Below, one piece after another: positions 44,401 to 52,122 of a DNA stretch of 64,000 nt. The notes beneath the pieces are model-generated. The model saw only the letters and a list, made by a program, of their open reading frames with translations, ran no database searches and was not told where the DNA came from. Numbering within the stretch: the first letter of the stretch is position 1; the number at the start of each line of letters is the position of its first letter. The DNA is from Alistipes shahii WAL 8301 (GTDB taxonomy: Bacteria > Bacteroidota > Bacteroidia > Bacteroidales > Rikenellaceae), in contig NZ_CP102253.1 of the NCBI RefSeq assembly GCF_025145845.1, forward strand, positions 3,100,001 to 3,164,000, given 5' to 3'. The translations under genes were made by a program, and so were the position numbers.

Positions 44401-45387
44401 GAATTTGGAAATTAAGGCTATCGCAGCGGTAATCGCTACTGAAAGGCCAAGGGTTAAGGTCGCCATTAACGCCTTTGCCGCTACGTTGGAAATACCCAAA
44501 GCCGTAGCAAACTTCGTTTCCGCTACGGTAAGTAATTCTTTCGCCTTGCGAACTAATACAAGCTGGGTATATGAATCCTTGTTTAAGGTTTTGGCTACCT
44601 GCTGTAAGCCTATGGTTATAGCCATAAGGGACTGAACTTTAACCATAATCTTTTGCAAGTTTTCATTTTCCCCGGCAAACAGTCCTACCGCACCCTGCGC
44701 GGCCGAAAAAGCCCCGCTTATACCGCCCATTACCTCTAATACGGTATTCATATTTTGGTAGTCGTCGGACATAATTTTAGCCTGCGTATTTGCGTCGGCC
44801 ATAGCGTCCGCCAAACGGCCTAATTCCGCCTGCATAGCCCGGTATTCGTCCGTATTACGCTTCCCGTTCTGTTCCATTTCCGCAAGTGAATTTTTAAGGT
44901 TCATAACTTGCGTTCGTAACATGCCTTTCGCCTTCGCGTTTTGCTCTACCTTGGCCTTATTCTCGTTTAAGGTTTGTTCTTCTTTCTGTAAAGCGTCCGC
45001 CGTGTTCGCCACTTCCTGCAAAAGTGCTTTCCGCTGGGCTATTTCGTCTTTTATAGCCTGTTGTTTGGCCGTTAATGCCCTATATTCTTCGTCCCCCTTG
45101 GCGGTGCCTTTCATAAAGGCGGCCCCGGCCGCTTCGCCCAAGCGGGCGTACTCTTTTTCAAGGTCGGCGATTGCGTTACTATGGATTGCGGCCATAGTGT
45201 CTATATCCTTAAACGCCGCTTCAATTTGTGCGGCGGCTTCTCTGTACGCGGCTTCCATACGGTCGCCGCCTTCTACGGTTGCGTCCGTGAAACCCTGTAC
45301 GCGCCTTTTGGTTTCGGCCAATGCGCTATTTATTTGCCCGTTATTCGCAATTATATCGAACTCCAAGGCACCGCCTTTTATATTCAT
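41449..45387 (-). CDS. tail tape-measure protein
   Basis: 1312 residues, the longest phage gene, dominated by coiled-coil sequence (for example residues ~40-190 and ~560-900) with a central hydrophobic segment (ALMATLTLGLSVAITAAIALI). This is the normal layout of siphovirus tape-measure proteins, which set tail length; at about 0.15 nm per residue the tail would be near 200 nm (rule of thumb). It follows the tail assembly chaperone genes and overlaps the second one by 4 bp. Confidence 0.93.
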   Translation of the reverse strand: MNIKGGALEFDIIANNGQINSALAETKRRVQGFTDATVEGGDRMEAAYREAAAQIEAAFKDIDTMAAIHSNAIADLEKEYARLGEAAGAAFMKGTAKGDEEYRALTAKQQAIKDEIAQRKALLQEVANTADALQKEEQTLNENKAKVEQNAKAKGMLRTQVMNLKNSLAEMEQNGKRNTDEYRAMQAELGRLADAMADANTQAKIMSDDYQNMNTVLEVMGGISGAFSAAQGAVGLFAGENENLQKIMVKVQSLMAITIGLQQVAKTLNKDSYTQLVLVRKAKELLTVAETKFATALGISNVAAKALMATLTLGLSVAITAAIALISKFISKNREAKKAQEEFNNKVVEAAAEPVTAITELSTAWNRLGNDMAAKNKFIEDNKDRFEDLGFSIKTVKEAEDLLVANKSKFIEACLERAKALAVQELAVEKYKEVLKAQQELEATPKAYVSKKGTYKDGYGVERKGVIIEKSRDWKKAEDAVAKAEREYNALINQQVEFTAKEREILDSIGGGADKVAEGSIEALEKTISKLRAKYKEATTDKERAELLAKIKEQEALLKKMDLSGTSSKTTQKDPFTEQLEARKKKYTEYYNWVNSKDEVVRNAAKAEFAGLLKEGSSYLDYLQKQRDQLIKAIGSGTATKTQAEELQKLNNAIANETKETVLAGFEKELKEQLSGARSILEMVNILEEKRKALTGDGSDLDKGKSDIIKKQQEDVEQKAKDRTKALLSEYADYLGKKITFEANYAENSRLLNEQLAKAKTDDERRIALEALANLEKERKKYAKSSGNEDYDALVEEYKTYQQKCADISAQYDEKIALATQQNNEELVAKLQEAKNKALSSAALQELTDSGAWEQLFGNLDDLTTAQIQALIDKIEAQKAQLGVELNPQDLDVVLSKLREAKDEIQTRNPFKALSTALKDYKKDASKANLSEVFKGVGATADLVKGSFDAVTGAIEKMGGSMDDETQAILGDVGGIVDGIGQMAQGYATMNPAQMIQGAVGMLTSVFDLFNSRDRKAERAIKKHAAAVEELERAYKALEHAVDKALGESVYDNQKALINNMREQRAHLRAMWEAEESKKKTDSGKVNQYKEQYEELGRQIEDTIAEITESVTQTSAKDLATQLSDAIAEAYSDGFNSDKVKSAIEKVTNQVLGNAVKNALKKQFLEQQLQNAVKQLQRDMGFNDEGGGSFDGLTPEEQQRFKDRVKSIAQGYAEALKLYEDLFKDLDDNGDPTTSLSGAIKGASQESIDLLAGQTNAVRVNQVQEIEILRQQLIHLANIDGKLSVSNRHLEQIEKNTSGSASDPLRAQGITM

Positions 45388-45689
45388 CGGATAATGCTAT
45401 TTATTTGTTGTAAAATACTTTCGGCGTTCTCGCTGGTTATCTTGGTTGTCGTGTTGCCCGCTGTATTGCCGTCTTCGTCGTCGGCCATGCGCGGCGCGTC
45501 GATTAACAACCGTTGAACAACGGCCCAAGCTACGCCGTGATGTAAGTAATCCCAAGTCCAGCCAAGGTGGGCGCAAATCGAACCCCGGCGGCCGTAAGGA
45601 CTATTAAGCCCTATTACTCTATGCGCTCCGTCCTCGGTTGGGTCGTTCTTGCGCCGCTCATCAAGCGCATAGAGTTTATAAAATCCCCT
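45384..45689 (-). CDS. second tail assembly chaperone frame (probable -1 extension)
   Basis: A gene with no ATG, in the -1 frame relative to the first chaperone gene. It is open from well before 45689 to the TGA that overlaps the tape-measure ATG. Convincing coding sequence begins near FYKLYALDERRKNDPTE and continues with NSPYGRRGSICAHLGWTWDY and AWAVVQRLLID. Lack of a start codon and overlap with the first chaperone gene suggest -1 frameshifting, as for lambda G/GT; the run AGGGGATTTTA (45679-45689) is a possible slip site, though not a canonical heptamer. Confidence 0.7.
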   Translation of the reverse strand, partial: RGFYKLYALDERRKNDPTEDGAHRVIGLNSPYGRRGSICAHLGWTWDYLHHGVAWAVVQRLLIDAPRMADDEDGNTAGNTTTKITSENAESILQQINSIIR

Positions 45690-46195
45690 AAGTTGCTTAC
45701 GCTGGTTACGGCTTCGGAAAGTCCTACCAATTTGGAAGGTTTAATAGTGTGGAAGAAAAGGGCCGTAAGCCGGTCTAACTCCTTATCGTCGTTGTATTTT
45801 TTTACCCTTCCACCCGCGCAAACTTCGGTAACGTGGTAATCTTCGCCCAATACGGCAATAGCGATTATTCGGGCCATACGTGCGGCGTTATCTTTGGCTA
45901 TGCGCTTCGCTTCCGCCAAGGTTTCCGTTCCGCCGGCTGTAAGCCGTTTTTCGTCTAAGCCCATTTCTACCCATATCGCGCTAAGTCTGTCAAGAACCGA
46001 AAGCGTAGGTTCCTGTATTTCGAAGTCTTCCTTTACCGTAATTACTTCGGGACGTTGGAAGAATCCTTTAACGCCTTTTTTATGCCGGCGGATTTTATGC
46101 GTAACGCTGAACTTTATACCTTGCTTTACCAAAAGGTTAAGTTCTTCGCGCTCTAACTCTAAATCCGTTTTTTCTCTTATCGTATCGTCGTTCAT
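45614..46195 (-). CDS. tail assembly chaperone, first frame
   Basis: 193 residues between the major tail protein and tape-measure genes, the standard place for the G-type chaperone. The sequence is charged and helical with SVLDRLSAIWVEMGLDEKRL and EAKRIAKDNAARMARIIAIAVLG. It binds the tape-measure protein during tail assembly in known siphoviruses. Its 3' end overlaps the -1 frame that encodes the next product. Confidence 0.75.
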   Translation of the reverse strand: MNDDTIREKTDLELEREELNLLVKQGIKFSVTHKIRRHKKGVKGFFQRPEVITVKEDFEIQEPTLSVLDRLSAIWVEMGLDEKRLTAGGTETLAEAKRIAKDNAARMARIIAIAVLGEDYHVTEVCAGGRVKKYNDDKELDRLTALFFHTIKPSKLVGLSEAVTSVSNLGDFINSMRLMSGARTTQPRTERIE

Positions 46196-46211
46196 ATCGT
46201 CGTTAAATCAA

Positions 46212-46244
46212 GAAAGCCCCCGAAACTTTCATTTGGGGGCTTTC
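46212..46244 (-). terminator. terminator-like hairpin after the major tail protein
   Basis: Stem AAAGCCCCC / GGGGGCTTT (46213-46221 and 46235-46243) with a 13-nt loop, followed on the minus strand by TTCTTGATTT. It lies between the tail tube and chaperone genes and may partly stop transcription, keeping tube protein in excess. Confidence 0.65.
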
Positions 46245-46269
46245 GGGTTAAAGTAAGGCTTTCCCCGCG

Positions 46270-46806
46270 TTATGCCTGCACGTCTGCGGCGGTCATAAGC
46301 GTAGCGGTTATTTTCTTAGTTCCCGTTTTGGTCGGCTGCAATACGGTACCGGCAACCTCGATAAGAAGAATACCGCTTTTACTGAAAGTTGCGTTAATCT
46401 TACTTACGAGTTTCATGCGCGGAATCTCGAATTTAAGGCCCTGTTCCGGGGTAATGCGTACCGACTTTTCGACTACGGGGATTTTATCCGGAGCTTCCCA
46501 TTTATCCGGCGTTGAACCCGTGCCGGGGGTACCTACGCCGCCCAAAAGGTCGGCAAGAACCGTAACCGAAGGGTTCATAATCGAAAAGTTGAAGTTCGTT
46601 TTTCCGCCCCGGCTAATGCTTATTACGGGGTCGTCCACTTCTTCGGCGTAGTGGTCGGTTGTTTCCGGGTCTTCCTGCGTCATCGTGCAGGTGTCTTGGT
46701 AGGTATAACCCAATACGTCCAAGGTTTCGCCCATACCGCCGTCCTCGGCAATTGCTCCTACCTCAATCTTGGAAAGACCGATAGTATAAGTTTTCTTTGC
46801 TGCCAT
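46270..46806 (-). CDS. major tail (tube) protein
   Basis: 178 residues, mostly beta (KKTYTIGLSKIEVGAI, DPVISISRGGKTNFNFSIM, AKINATFSKSGILLIEVAGTV-like strands). Position directly before the chaperone genes and after the head-tail joining genes, a size near 180 residues, and a strong hairpin behind it fit the polymerising tail tube subunit. Family assignment by sequence alone is modest. Confidence 0.75.
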   Translation of the reverse strand: MAAKKTYTIGLSKIEVGAIAEDGGMGETLDVLGYTYQDTCTMTQEDPETTDHYAEEVDDPVISISRGGKTNFNFSIMNPSVTVLADLLGGVGTPGTGSTPDKWEAPDKIPVVEKSVRITPEQGLKFEIPRMKLVSKINATFSKSGILLIEVAGTVLQPTKTGTKKITATLMTAADVQA

Positions 46807-46817
46807 TGTCGTAAATT

Positions 46818-47252
46818 TTAATTAGTTCGTTGTATATTCCATTCTACCCGCAAGTTGTTGTAATGCTCGTTAATGCCCGGTTCTTTAATTATGGCTTCCG
46901 TAGAAACCCGAATAGTCAGCCCGGTAATGTTCGCCGATTTTAGAACCGATAGAACAATAGCCGTTAGTTCGCGTATTCGCTCCCTATGCGCCTTAAATTG
47001 TTCGGTTCGGCCTATCCTTTCCTTTTTGTCGGGGACGTGGATATTTACGTTTGAAGTTCCGGTTTGCGGTACTTCGTGGTTTAGGAATAGGTTGTTAATT
47101 ACTACGTCTTCCTTCCCGGAATTATCCGGCCGTTCTCCCTGCACGAATATTCCGCCGCTAAGGGCCGCTTTCAATTCGGCCGAAGCGTTCAGAATCTCAA
47201 AAAGAATATCATCGGTTTCTATACTCTGCATACCTCTTTGTGTTAAATCCAT
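46818..47252 (-). CDS. tail terminator / completion-type protein
   Basis: 144 residues from MDLTQRGMQSIE (47252). It has a mixed alpha/beta layout (ILFEILNASAELKAALSGGIF, VVINNLFLNHEVPQTGTSNVNIHV, GLTIRVSTEAIIKEP) as expected for a tail completion protein placed just before the tube gene. It overlaps the preceding gene by a few codons. Function is inferred from gene order. Confidence 0.62.
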   Translation of the reverse strand: MDLTQRGMQSIETDDILFEILNASAELKAALSGGIFVQGERPDNSGKEDVVINNLFLNHEVPQTGTSNVNIHVPDKKERIGRTEQFKAHRERIRELTAIVLSVLKSANITGLTIRVSTEAIIKEPGINEHYNNLRVEWNIQRTN

Positions 47253-47632
47253 AACCGGCAATGAAGCCGGCCGAGGTCGAACTTTTCGCAAGTTCCGGTT
47301 ACTACAACTAAGCCCGTTGCTTTGGCTGCTTCTACAAACTCGGTATTCGAAAGCTGGCTAACGTCTACCTTCTCCCGCGTTACAATTACCTGCGTGCCTT
47401 CGGGAATTTTGGCCGTACCTTTCGGTAGCTGGATAAGCGAAGCGAATACGCGGGTTTCTCCGTCGGCGGTCTGAATTGTCGAACCTTTACCGTTGGTTTC
47501 TTCCCGGCAAACTGCTTTTAACTCCCATGCGGCGGCGGGCGTTTCCCAAGAACCGTTAGGTAATTGGACGCTTTCGCCGTCGTGCTGCAAGGCGTACAAG
47601 TATTGCGGGTATTGGTAGGAAGTCGTTACCAT
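47243..47632 (-). CDS. head-closure / head-tail joining protein
   Basis: 129 residues from MVTTSYQYPQYL (47632). A beta-rich sequence (GSWETPAAAWELKAVCREET, DGETRVFASLIQLPKGT, GTQVIVTREKV) resembling head-closure (stopper) proteins, which usually have a small barrel with such strands. Located between the adaptor and completion genes. The start overlaps the upstream stop. Call from order and fold impression. Confidence 0.6.
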   Translation of the reverse strand: MVTTSYQYPQYLYALQHDGESVQLPNGSWETPAAAWELKAVCREETNGKGSTIQTADGETRVFASLIQLPKGTAKIPEGTQVIVTREKVDVSQLSNTEFVEAAKATGLVVVTGTCEKFDLGRLHCRLWI

Positions 47633-47937
47633 ACGTTGCTTTTGTTCCGAATTTTGGGCTTGCCGGCCGGCGTAATGCCTAATTCCGTGCAAGTCGCGTT
47701 ATACCAAAGTTTGATAGCGTCCCAATTCCAACTAATGGAATACCCGCCTTCTCCGATATTGGCAAGGGGGATAAGCGTTGTAAACTCTCGGCAAATGGCC
47801 GTTTTAGCCTTCCGCACGTCTACCGGTGCGTCCGGGTCGGGGATAAGTCCGCTTTGGTTGCAAAGTATCAAATCCACGTCGTCCGCCGATAGCTGGAATT
47901 TGCCGACCGTCTTAGTAATCCATTCTTTGTAAGTCAT
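47626..47937 (-). CDS. head-tail adaptor (DUF6706-like)
   Basis: 103 residues with an N-terminal helical part (YKEWITKTVGKFQLSADDVD) and VRKAKTAICREFTTLIPLA; the layout resembles small adaptor proteins of the DUF6706 type found behind capsid genes in Bacteroidota phages. It would join the portal to the tail connector. It follows the major capsid gene after 51 bp. Confidence 0.62.
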   Translation of the reverse strand: MTYKEWITKTVGKFQLSADDVDLILCNQSGLIPDPDAPVDVRKAKTAICREFTTLIPLANIGEGGYSISWNWDAIKLWYNATCTELGITPAGKPKIRNKSNVW

Positions 47938-47988
47938 CGGGTAAGGGTATTAGGATAGGGGCGACCGTTGCCGGCCGTCCCTTTCCGG

Positions 47989-49092
47989 TTAGTGTGTCCA
48001 GGTGCTGTTAGAAGTGTCCATAAGGAAGGAACGGCCCGAAGAAAGCCAAGCCGGGAAAGCGTTTGCAATTCCTACGGTAACTTCTTCGATAGGTTCCTCG
48101 GTGGAATACTTCTTTACGCAGGTGTGTCCGTTCATAGCTTTGATTGCTACGGAACCTTTAAGGTTCATATCGGCCGGCTTCTTCCAATAGGTCGAACCGA
48201 GTACCTTGCTTTCGCTGAACATTACTACGTCGTCGGCAAACGGGTTTCCACTGAACGGGCGGCTTCCGTCGTCCTTCTCAATAGTAATATCTTGGTCGAT
48301 AACTACGACCTGTAAGCCACGCAAGTACGCCAAACCCTTCATAGCTGCGTTTACCTGTTCCAAGCTCGGCGTTTGTGCGATGTTCAAGGCGTTAGCCGCG
48401 AACGAAGCGGAAAGTTTTACTACTTCCTCGGTCTGAGCCATAAGCGAGAAGGTGTCAAGGTTCATAAAGGCGTACTTCAATCTAATACCCTTCTTCTTGG
48501 CCTTAGCTACGATAGCCTTAAAGTCCTTGCTAAACGGTTTCGCGCCGGTGGTGTTCCAAGCGGCCGAGCCGGTCTGAAATCCGACCTTCTGCGTTGCGTC
48601 GATTTGATAATCTACGTCGTACTCGGTAATTACGCTATTGTTGTTTTCGTTAGTAAGCGTTACTTTGCCCAACGAAATAGACTGCAACGCAATCCATTCC
48701 AAACGGGCCGCTACGCCGTCCCAGCAAAATTGCGTATCTTCGGCCCACGCTTCTACCAACGCCCGAAGGTCGGGGTTCGCGGAAGTCATGGCGACCATAA
48801 TTTCGTATTCGTTAAGCTCGTTTTCGTCCTTGGTGCGCTTAATAGCCACCTTCGGAATATCGCCTTGAATACGCGCAATAGCTTCGCGGGTCTTTTTGTT
48901 GATACTTGCGCCGCGAGCTACAAGGTCGCCGGCAATCTTTAACCCTACCTGCGTTTCAAGGGCTTTCCACGTCATCGTGTAATTCTCCTTCAAAGGGAAC
49001 AAGGTAGGATAGTAATACGGGTTAAGGTCGTAGGTATTAACTACAGCCTGCATATCCTTTTCGGTAATGCCAATCATTAAGCTCCTTTGCAT
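47989..49092 (-). CDS. major capsid protein
   Basis: 367 residues between the decoration/head-fibre gene and the head-tail genes. It shows features of the phage major capsid protein E group: N-terminal PYYYPTLFPLKENYTMTWKAL, KIAGDLVARGASINKKTREA and the P-domain stretch DLRALVEAWAEDTQFCWDGV. No protease gene is adjacent, which fits E-type or unprocessed capsids. The start may be Met1 or Met6. Confidence 0.85.
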   Translation of the reverse strand: MQRSLMIGITEKDMQAVVNTYDLNPYYYPTLFPLKENYTMTWKALETQVGLKIAGDLVARGASINKKTREAIARIQGDIPKVAIKRTKDENELNEYEIMVAMTSANPDLRALVEAWAEDTQFCWDGVAARLEWIALQSISLGKVTLTNENNNSVITEYDVDYQIDATQKVGFQTGSAAWNTTGAKPFSKDFKAIVAKAKKKGIRLKYAFMNLDTFSLMAQTEEVVKLSASFAANALNIAQTPSLEQVNAAMKGLAYLRGLQVVVIDQDITIEKDDGSRPFSGNPFADDVVMFSESKVLGSTYWKKPADMNLKGSVAIKAMNGHTCVKKYSTEEPIEEVTVGIANAFPAWLSSGRSFLMDTSNSTWTH

Positions 49093-49109
49093 AACTTTTC
49101 CCGATTAAA

Positions 49110-49691
49110 TTAGATAAACTGAATACCGGTAAGTTTGGCTTTCACTTCGGCACCGATAGGCGGGATATTGCTTTCCCGAATCTGCCCAATAGTCCAAGCG
49201 TTTACGATATGGTTGCTAAGCGCGTCCACGTCGTAACTTTCGCCCACAAGGGCTACCGGTGCGTATTTGAAGGCTGCCCCCGAAGCCCCGGCCTCGGCTG
49301 CGAGGTAAAGCGAATCGCCGGCTTTTGCGGCAACTCCAAGGGTTGTACCTACTGTAAGGTCGTCTTTGCTGCCGTCGCCGCTATTTGTGGCGATAGCGGT
49401 AATAGCGTAGGCCGCCCCGCCGGGAGCCAGCATAAGCACGTCGCCGACTTTGAAGTTATGGCCTTTCTTTACGGTGTAGGTGGTAGCGGAGTTCGTAGCG
49501 TCGTCGGTAAGAACGGCTACTTTCACTACATGATAAAGCCCGTTTTCATCTTTGCCAACCGGCGTACCTTCGTGCAGAACTTTCTGCGTAAGGTCGTCGG
49601 CAGAAACGGTAATACCGTTCGGAATGTCGGCGACCTTGTGGGTAAACGCACGAATTACGCGGTTATCCTTTTTCCTGTCGATTTTAAGCAT
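49110..49691 (-). CDS. head fibre / capsid decoration protein
   Basis: 193 residues. The centre is a low-complexity beta region (TYTVKKGHNFKVGDVLMLAPGG, SGDGSKDDLTVGTTLGVAAKAG) ending in IPPIGAEVKAKLTGIQFI. Position between scaffold and major capsid genes and this composition match head fibre or decoration proteins of Bacteroidota siphoviruses. It is most likely on the capsid exterior. Confidence 0.68.
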   Translation of the reverse strand: MLKIDRKKDNRVIRAFTHKVADIPNGITVSADDLTQKVLHEGTPVGKDENGLYHVVKVAVLTDDATNSATTYTVKKGHNFKVGDVLMLAPGGAAYAITAIATNSGDGSKDDLTVGTTLGVAAKAGDSLYLAAEAGASGAAFKYAPVALVGESYDVDALSNHIVNAWTIGQIRESNIPPIGAEVKAKLTGIQFI

Positions 49692-49709
49692 TTCGAAAGT
49701 TTTTTAGCG

Positions 49710-50429
49710 TTAAACCTCTTTGCCGCCCAAGCCCTTATTTGCGGCTTCTGCGGCCTTTGCCTGTATGTAGCTTTCTACGCCCGCGCTTACTCCGTCCTTG
49801 TTGGGGGAACCAAGTACCGGTTTTTCGTGAAGGCTTAGGCCCCGGTCTGCCAACTCTTGGCCGAAGGCTGCTACGTCGTTCTTGGTTTCGGTCAGATACT
49901 CGTTAAAGGCGTTTTCGTCGGCAAAGCCGCCAAGTTTGGCTACTCTGTCGAAATCTTTAAGAACCTTTGCTTTATAGGCTTCGGGTACGTCGGCAAGCTC
50001 TTTAACAAGCGTTTCCCGGCGGTTGGCGGTTACGGCCGCGCTTTGAAGGCTCGTTACTTCGGACTGCAAGCCCTTAGTAGCTTCCTTTACGGCGTTCGTA
50101 ATCATTGCTTGCACGGTTGCAGCGTCCAAGGTTCCGGCCGGTGCGGGTGGGGTACCGCCTTCTTCCGGTTTCTTTTCTACAAAGTCGTACTTCTTACGCA
50201 GGTTGTCCTCGCGCGTTTTGTTCGCTTTGTCTATTTCCGCGTCCGCGTCTTTGCGCCAATCCGCTACAAACTTCGCTACGGCTTCGGCGGTAAGTTTACC
50301 TACGATACCGGTAGCTTCTTCCTTGGTATTAACCTGCATGGCGATAACTCGCGCAAGCTGGTTAAGCCCGTCTTTTCGCACGCCCGGAAACTGTGTTTCA
50401 AGTAGTGCTACAATTTCGTTTAGTTCCAT
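49710..50429 (-). CDS. capsid scaffolding protein
   Basis: 239 residues, highly charged and helical (DADAEIDKANKTREDNLRKK, a Pro/Gly-rich linker EEGGTPPAPAG, then TKGLQSEVTSLQSAAVTANR). This is the usual make-up of internal scaffolds that guide procapsid assembly. It is the first gene of the capsid-tail operon, 40 bp behind the palindrome at 50469-50485. Confidence 0.75.
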   Translation of the reverse strand: MELNEIVALLETQFPGVRKDGLNQLARVIAMQVNTKEEATGIVGKLTAEAVAKFVADWRKDADAEIDKANKTREDNLRKKYDFVEKKPEEGGTPPAPAGTLDAATVQAMITNAVKEATKGLQSEVTSLQSAAVTANRRETLVKELADVPEAYKAKVLKDFDRVAKLGGFADENAFNEYLTETKNDVAAFGQELADRGLSLHEKPVLGSPNKDGVSAGVESYIQAKAAEAANKGLGGKEV

Positions 50430-50468
50430 TTTGATTTTTGTGATTTAATTAAACCTGCAACAAAGAAA

Positions 50469-50485
50469 CGTATTATAGTAATACG
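50469..50485. promoter_or_regulatory. palindromic operator upstream of the capsid operon
   Basis: CGTATTA-TAG-TAATACG, the same dyad as at 36774-36790 and 60557-60573 apart from the 3-nt spacer. It lies 40 bp upstream of the scaffold gene. On the minus strand TTTCTTTG abuts it directly; on the plus strand AATATTTG follows. The -7 element is therefore less certain than at the other two sites. Confidence 0.6.
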
Positions 50486-50800
50486 AATATTTGTATAGCG
50501 TTGCAAGTTCTCTACACTCGTTTCAACAATTCAACCGTATGGGCCTATAAGGGGCTGGGGTGGTCTTTGGTTGCCTCGATAGTTGAAAAGATAATTTCAC
50601 GAACAAATAGCAATGCAGTACGAAAGATAGCAAAAGAAGGCGATTTTAGGCCGTTTTATTATCCAAACAAGGAAATATACCAGCCAACCGCATAAAATCG
50701 AATGGCGGGCACGAGAAAGGGCAAAAACGGGTATTCTTGCTTCGTCGGTTATCCGGCCCTTCGTGAATAAGTAGAAATATGGGAATTTTGTTACCGCTGT

Positions 50801-50910
50801 GTTACTATCAACATTCTGCCGGCGGAACTACCAACATAGCGGCGGTTACTATCAACATTCCGGTAATGTTGGTAGTTAATGTTGCAAGCTGCCCGGTAAT
50901 GTTGGTAGTT
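50801..50910. repeat. cluster of short direct and inverted repeats
   Basis: GTTACTATCAACATTC occurs twice exactly (50801-50816, 50845-50860). Its near reverse complement CGGTAATGTTGGTAGTT also occurs twice exactly (50861-50877, 50894-50910), and a partial copy AACTACCAACAT lies at 50826-50837. Five units in 110 bp, arranged partly head to head around CCGG at 50860. No protein-coding sequence is convincing here (50486-51338). Confidence 0.85.
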
Positions 50911-51000
50911 CGGGGCGCAAGTCGAAAGCCCGTTTTCCCTCTCTTTCCCCCTACACCCTCTTTCTCTCTATATATATCTTTATCCTTATATTTATCCACA

Positions 51001-51042
51001 GGGGCTAAGTAGCCCCCTGCCAAGGAGCTGGCAAGCTCCTTG
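51001..51042 (+). other. two adjacent hairpins in the phage intergenic region
   Basis: GGGGCT-AAGT-AGCCCC (51001-51016) and CAAGGAGCT-GGCA-AGCTCCTTG (51021-51042), the second followed by TTTGTGTG. The spacing and perfect stems suggest a processed or terminated transcript. Farther right, CTTGGGGCT (51127-51135) pairs with AGCCCCAAG (51247-51255), and AGGGGC/GCCCCT forms a hairpin at 51291-51308. Confidence 0.6.
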
Positions 51043-51346
51043 TTTGTGTGTGCCTTAATAATTGATATTTAGTTATTTATAATAGTTTGATAAATGAAGG
51101 TTGCGCGGCCCAAAATAAACCCCTCGCTTGGGGCTGGTTAGGGGTTGGGCTATGGCTTACGCATGAATTTCGCATAACCGCAAATAATTGTATTATAAGA
51201 TATTAAGCAATAAAGCAAACGTAACTATCTGATTCCGAAGTACAATAGCCCCAAGCCTGCCGCCGGGCTGGTGCTGGTCTGCTCCTGCGTAGGGGCTGGG
51301 TTGCCCCTGCCTTGCTCTTTGCGCGATTTTATGCCGTAAAATAGTG

Positions 51347-51374
51347 TTGTTTAGTGTTTTTGCAGTATATTTGC
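51347..51374 (+). promoter_or_regulatory. promoter of the structured RNA / lipoprotein unit
   Basis: The -7 element TATATTTG (51366-51373) matches TAnnTTTG, with a TTG (51347-51349) 16 nt upstream as a possible -33. Transcription would start near 51381 on the plus strand, opposite to the surrounding phage genes. Confidence 0.65.
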
Positions 51375-51380
51375 AATGTT

Positions 51381-51591
51381 TCCGGGGAGAAATCCGGGGA
51401 CGCTTGTAAAAGCGTATAGGTATCTAAGTTTGAAAATCGCCAATTAACAAACCGTAATAGATAGACCTATTAACGCCTGCTTGCTGTATATCATTGTTCG
51501 ATATATCGCTAAGCGTGGGTTATGGTTTATTTTACGGTGGGCGTTTGGCGATGCCTCAAACTTGTAAACCAAGAAAGGCCCACGCTTTTTT
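51381..51591 (+). ncRNA. candidate structured non-coding RNA (~210 nt)
   Basis: Starts at the promoter above and ends in a T-run. Visible helices: ACGCTT/AAGCGT (51400-51415), TAATAG/CTATTA (51455-51472), TATATC/GATATA (51487-51505), AAGCGTGGG/CCCACGCTT (51511-51519 with 51579-51587, followed by TTTTTT) enclosing TGGTTTA/TAAACCA (51523-51529 with 51565-51571) and GTTTGGC/GCC-TCAAAC. A competing long-range pairing joins 51426-51441 with 51547-51563. No open frame covers it. I recognise no known RNA family; a regulated leader of the downstream lipoprotein gene is the alternative. Confidence 0.6.
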
Positions 51592-51638
51592 ATTTGTGTA
51601 ATGCCTGTTCGGGCCTTGGGGTAATAATAGTTTTCGAT

Positions 51639-52121
51639 ATGAAGAAAATTTACTTTTGCCTTTTGGCCTGTGTAGTGGCTTTTGCCGGTTGTTCCAAAGA
51701 TGAAGACCCCGGAAGAAGTTACACAGAACAACAAGAAAAAGCCTTATCCGTATTTAATGGGACTTGGGCCGATACGCAATTTTCCAACCTTGGCGACTAT
51801 CCCGGTGCCGAATTGCAACCCGACCCGGATAAAATCATATTCGGAACCCAAAACAATAAGCCCGTAGAAATCTACGAAAACGACTTTATCGAAGGCGAAC
51901 GCTTGCTTTTCTCTGCCTTCGGCGAATTGGTTTACCATAGCGAGGGGTACGAAGACGTACCGTGTTTTTATTGGCTCTCTAACGCGGCCGATGAACTACG
52001 CCTATACCGGACTTCCACCAAGAAGCTATACAAGAAATTCGCGCTTTCGATAAAAAGCGATACGAAAATGAACCTTCACGACCCCGATTTATCGTTACCG
52101 TACATTTTCGTAAAGCAATAG
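51639..52121 (+). CDS. phage-encoded lipoprotein (moron)
   Basis: 160 residues starting at MKKIYFCLLACVVAFAGC, a clear lipoprotein signal; the mature part begins SKDEDPGRS. It is transcribed against the phage late genes and carries its own promoter upstream. The body has beta segments (KIIFGTQNNKPVEIYENDFI, FGELVYHSEGYEDVP). It would sit on a host membrane. Such lone lipoproteins in prophages often alter the lysogen surface or block superinfection; here that is only an inference. Confidence 0.8.
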   Translation: MKKIYFCLLACVVAFAGCSKDEDPGRSYTEQQEKALSVFNGTWADTQFSNLGDYPGAELQPDPDKIIFGTQNNKPVEIYENDFIEGERLLFSAFGELVYHSEGYEDVPCFYWLSNAADELRLYRTSTKKLYKKFALSIKSDTKMNLHDPDLSLPYIFVKQ

Positions 52122-52122
52122 T

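Noticed and set aside
50779..51012. 77-codon plus-strand frame over the repeat cluster
   Set aside because: It is made of the nucleotide repeats themselves and has no protein-like features; the 64-codon frame at 50501-50695 is only slightly better and was also left out.
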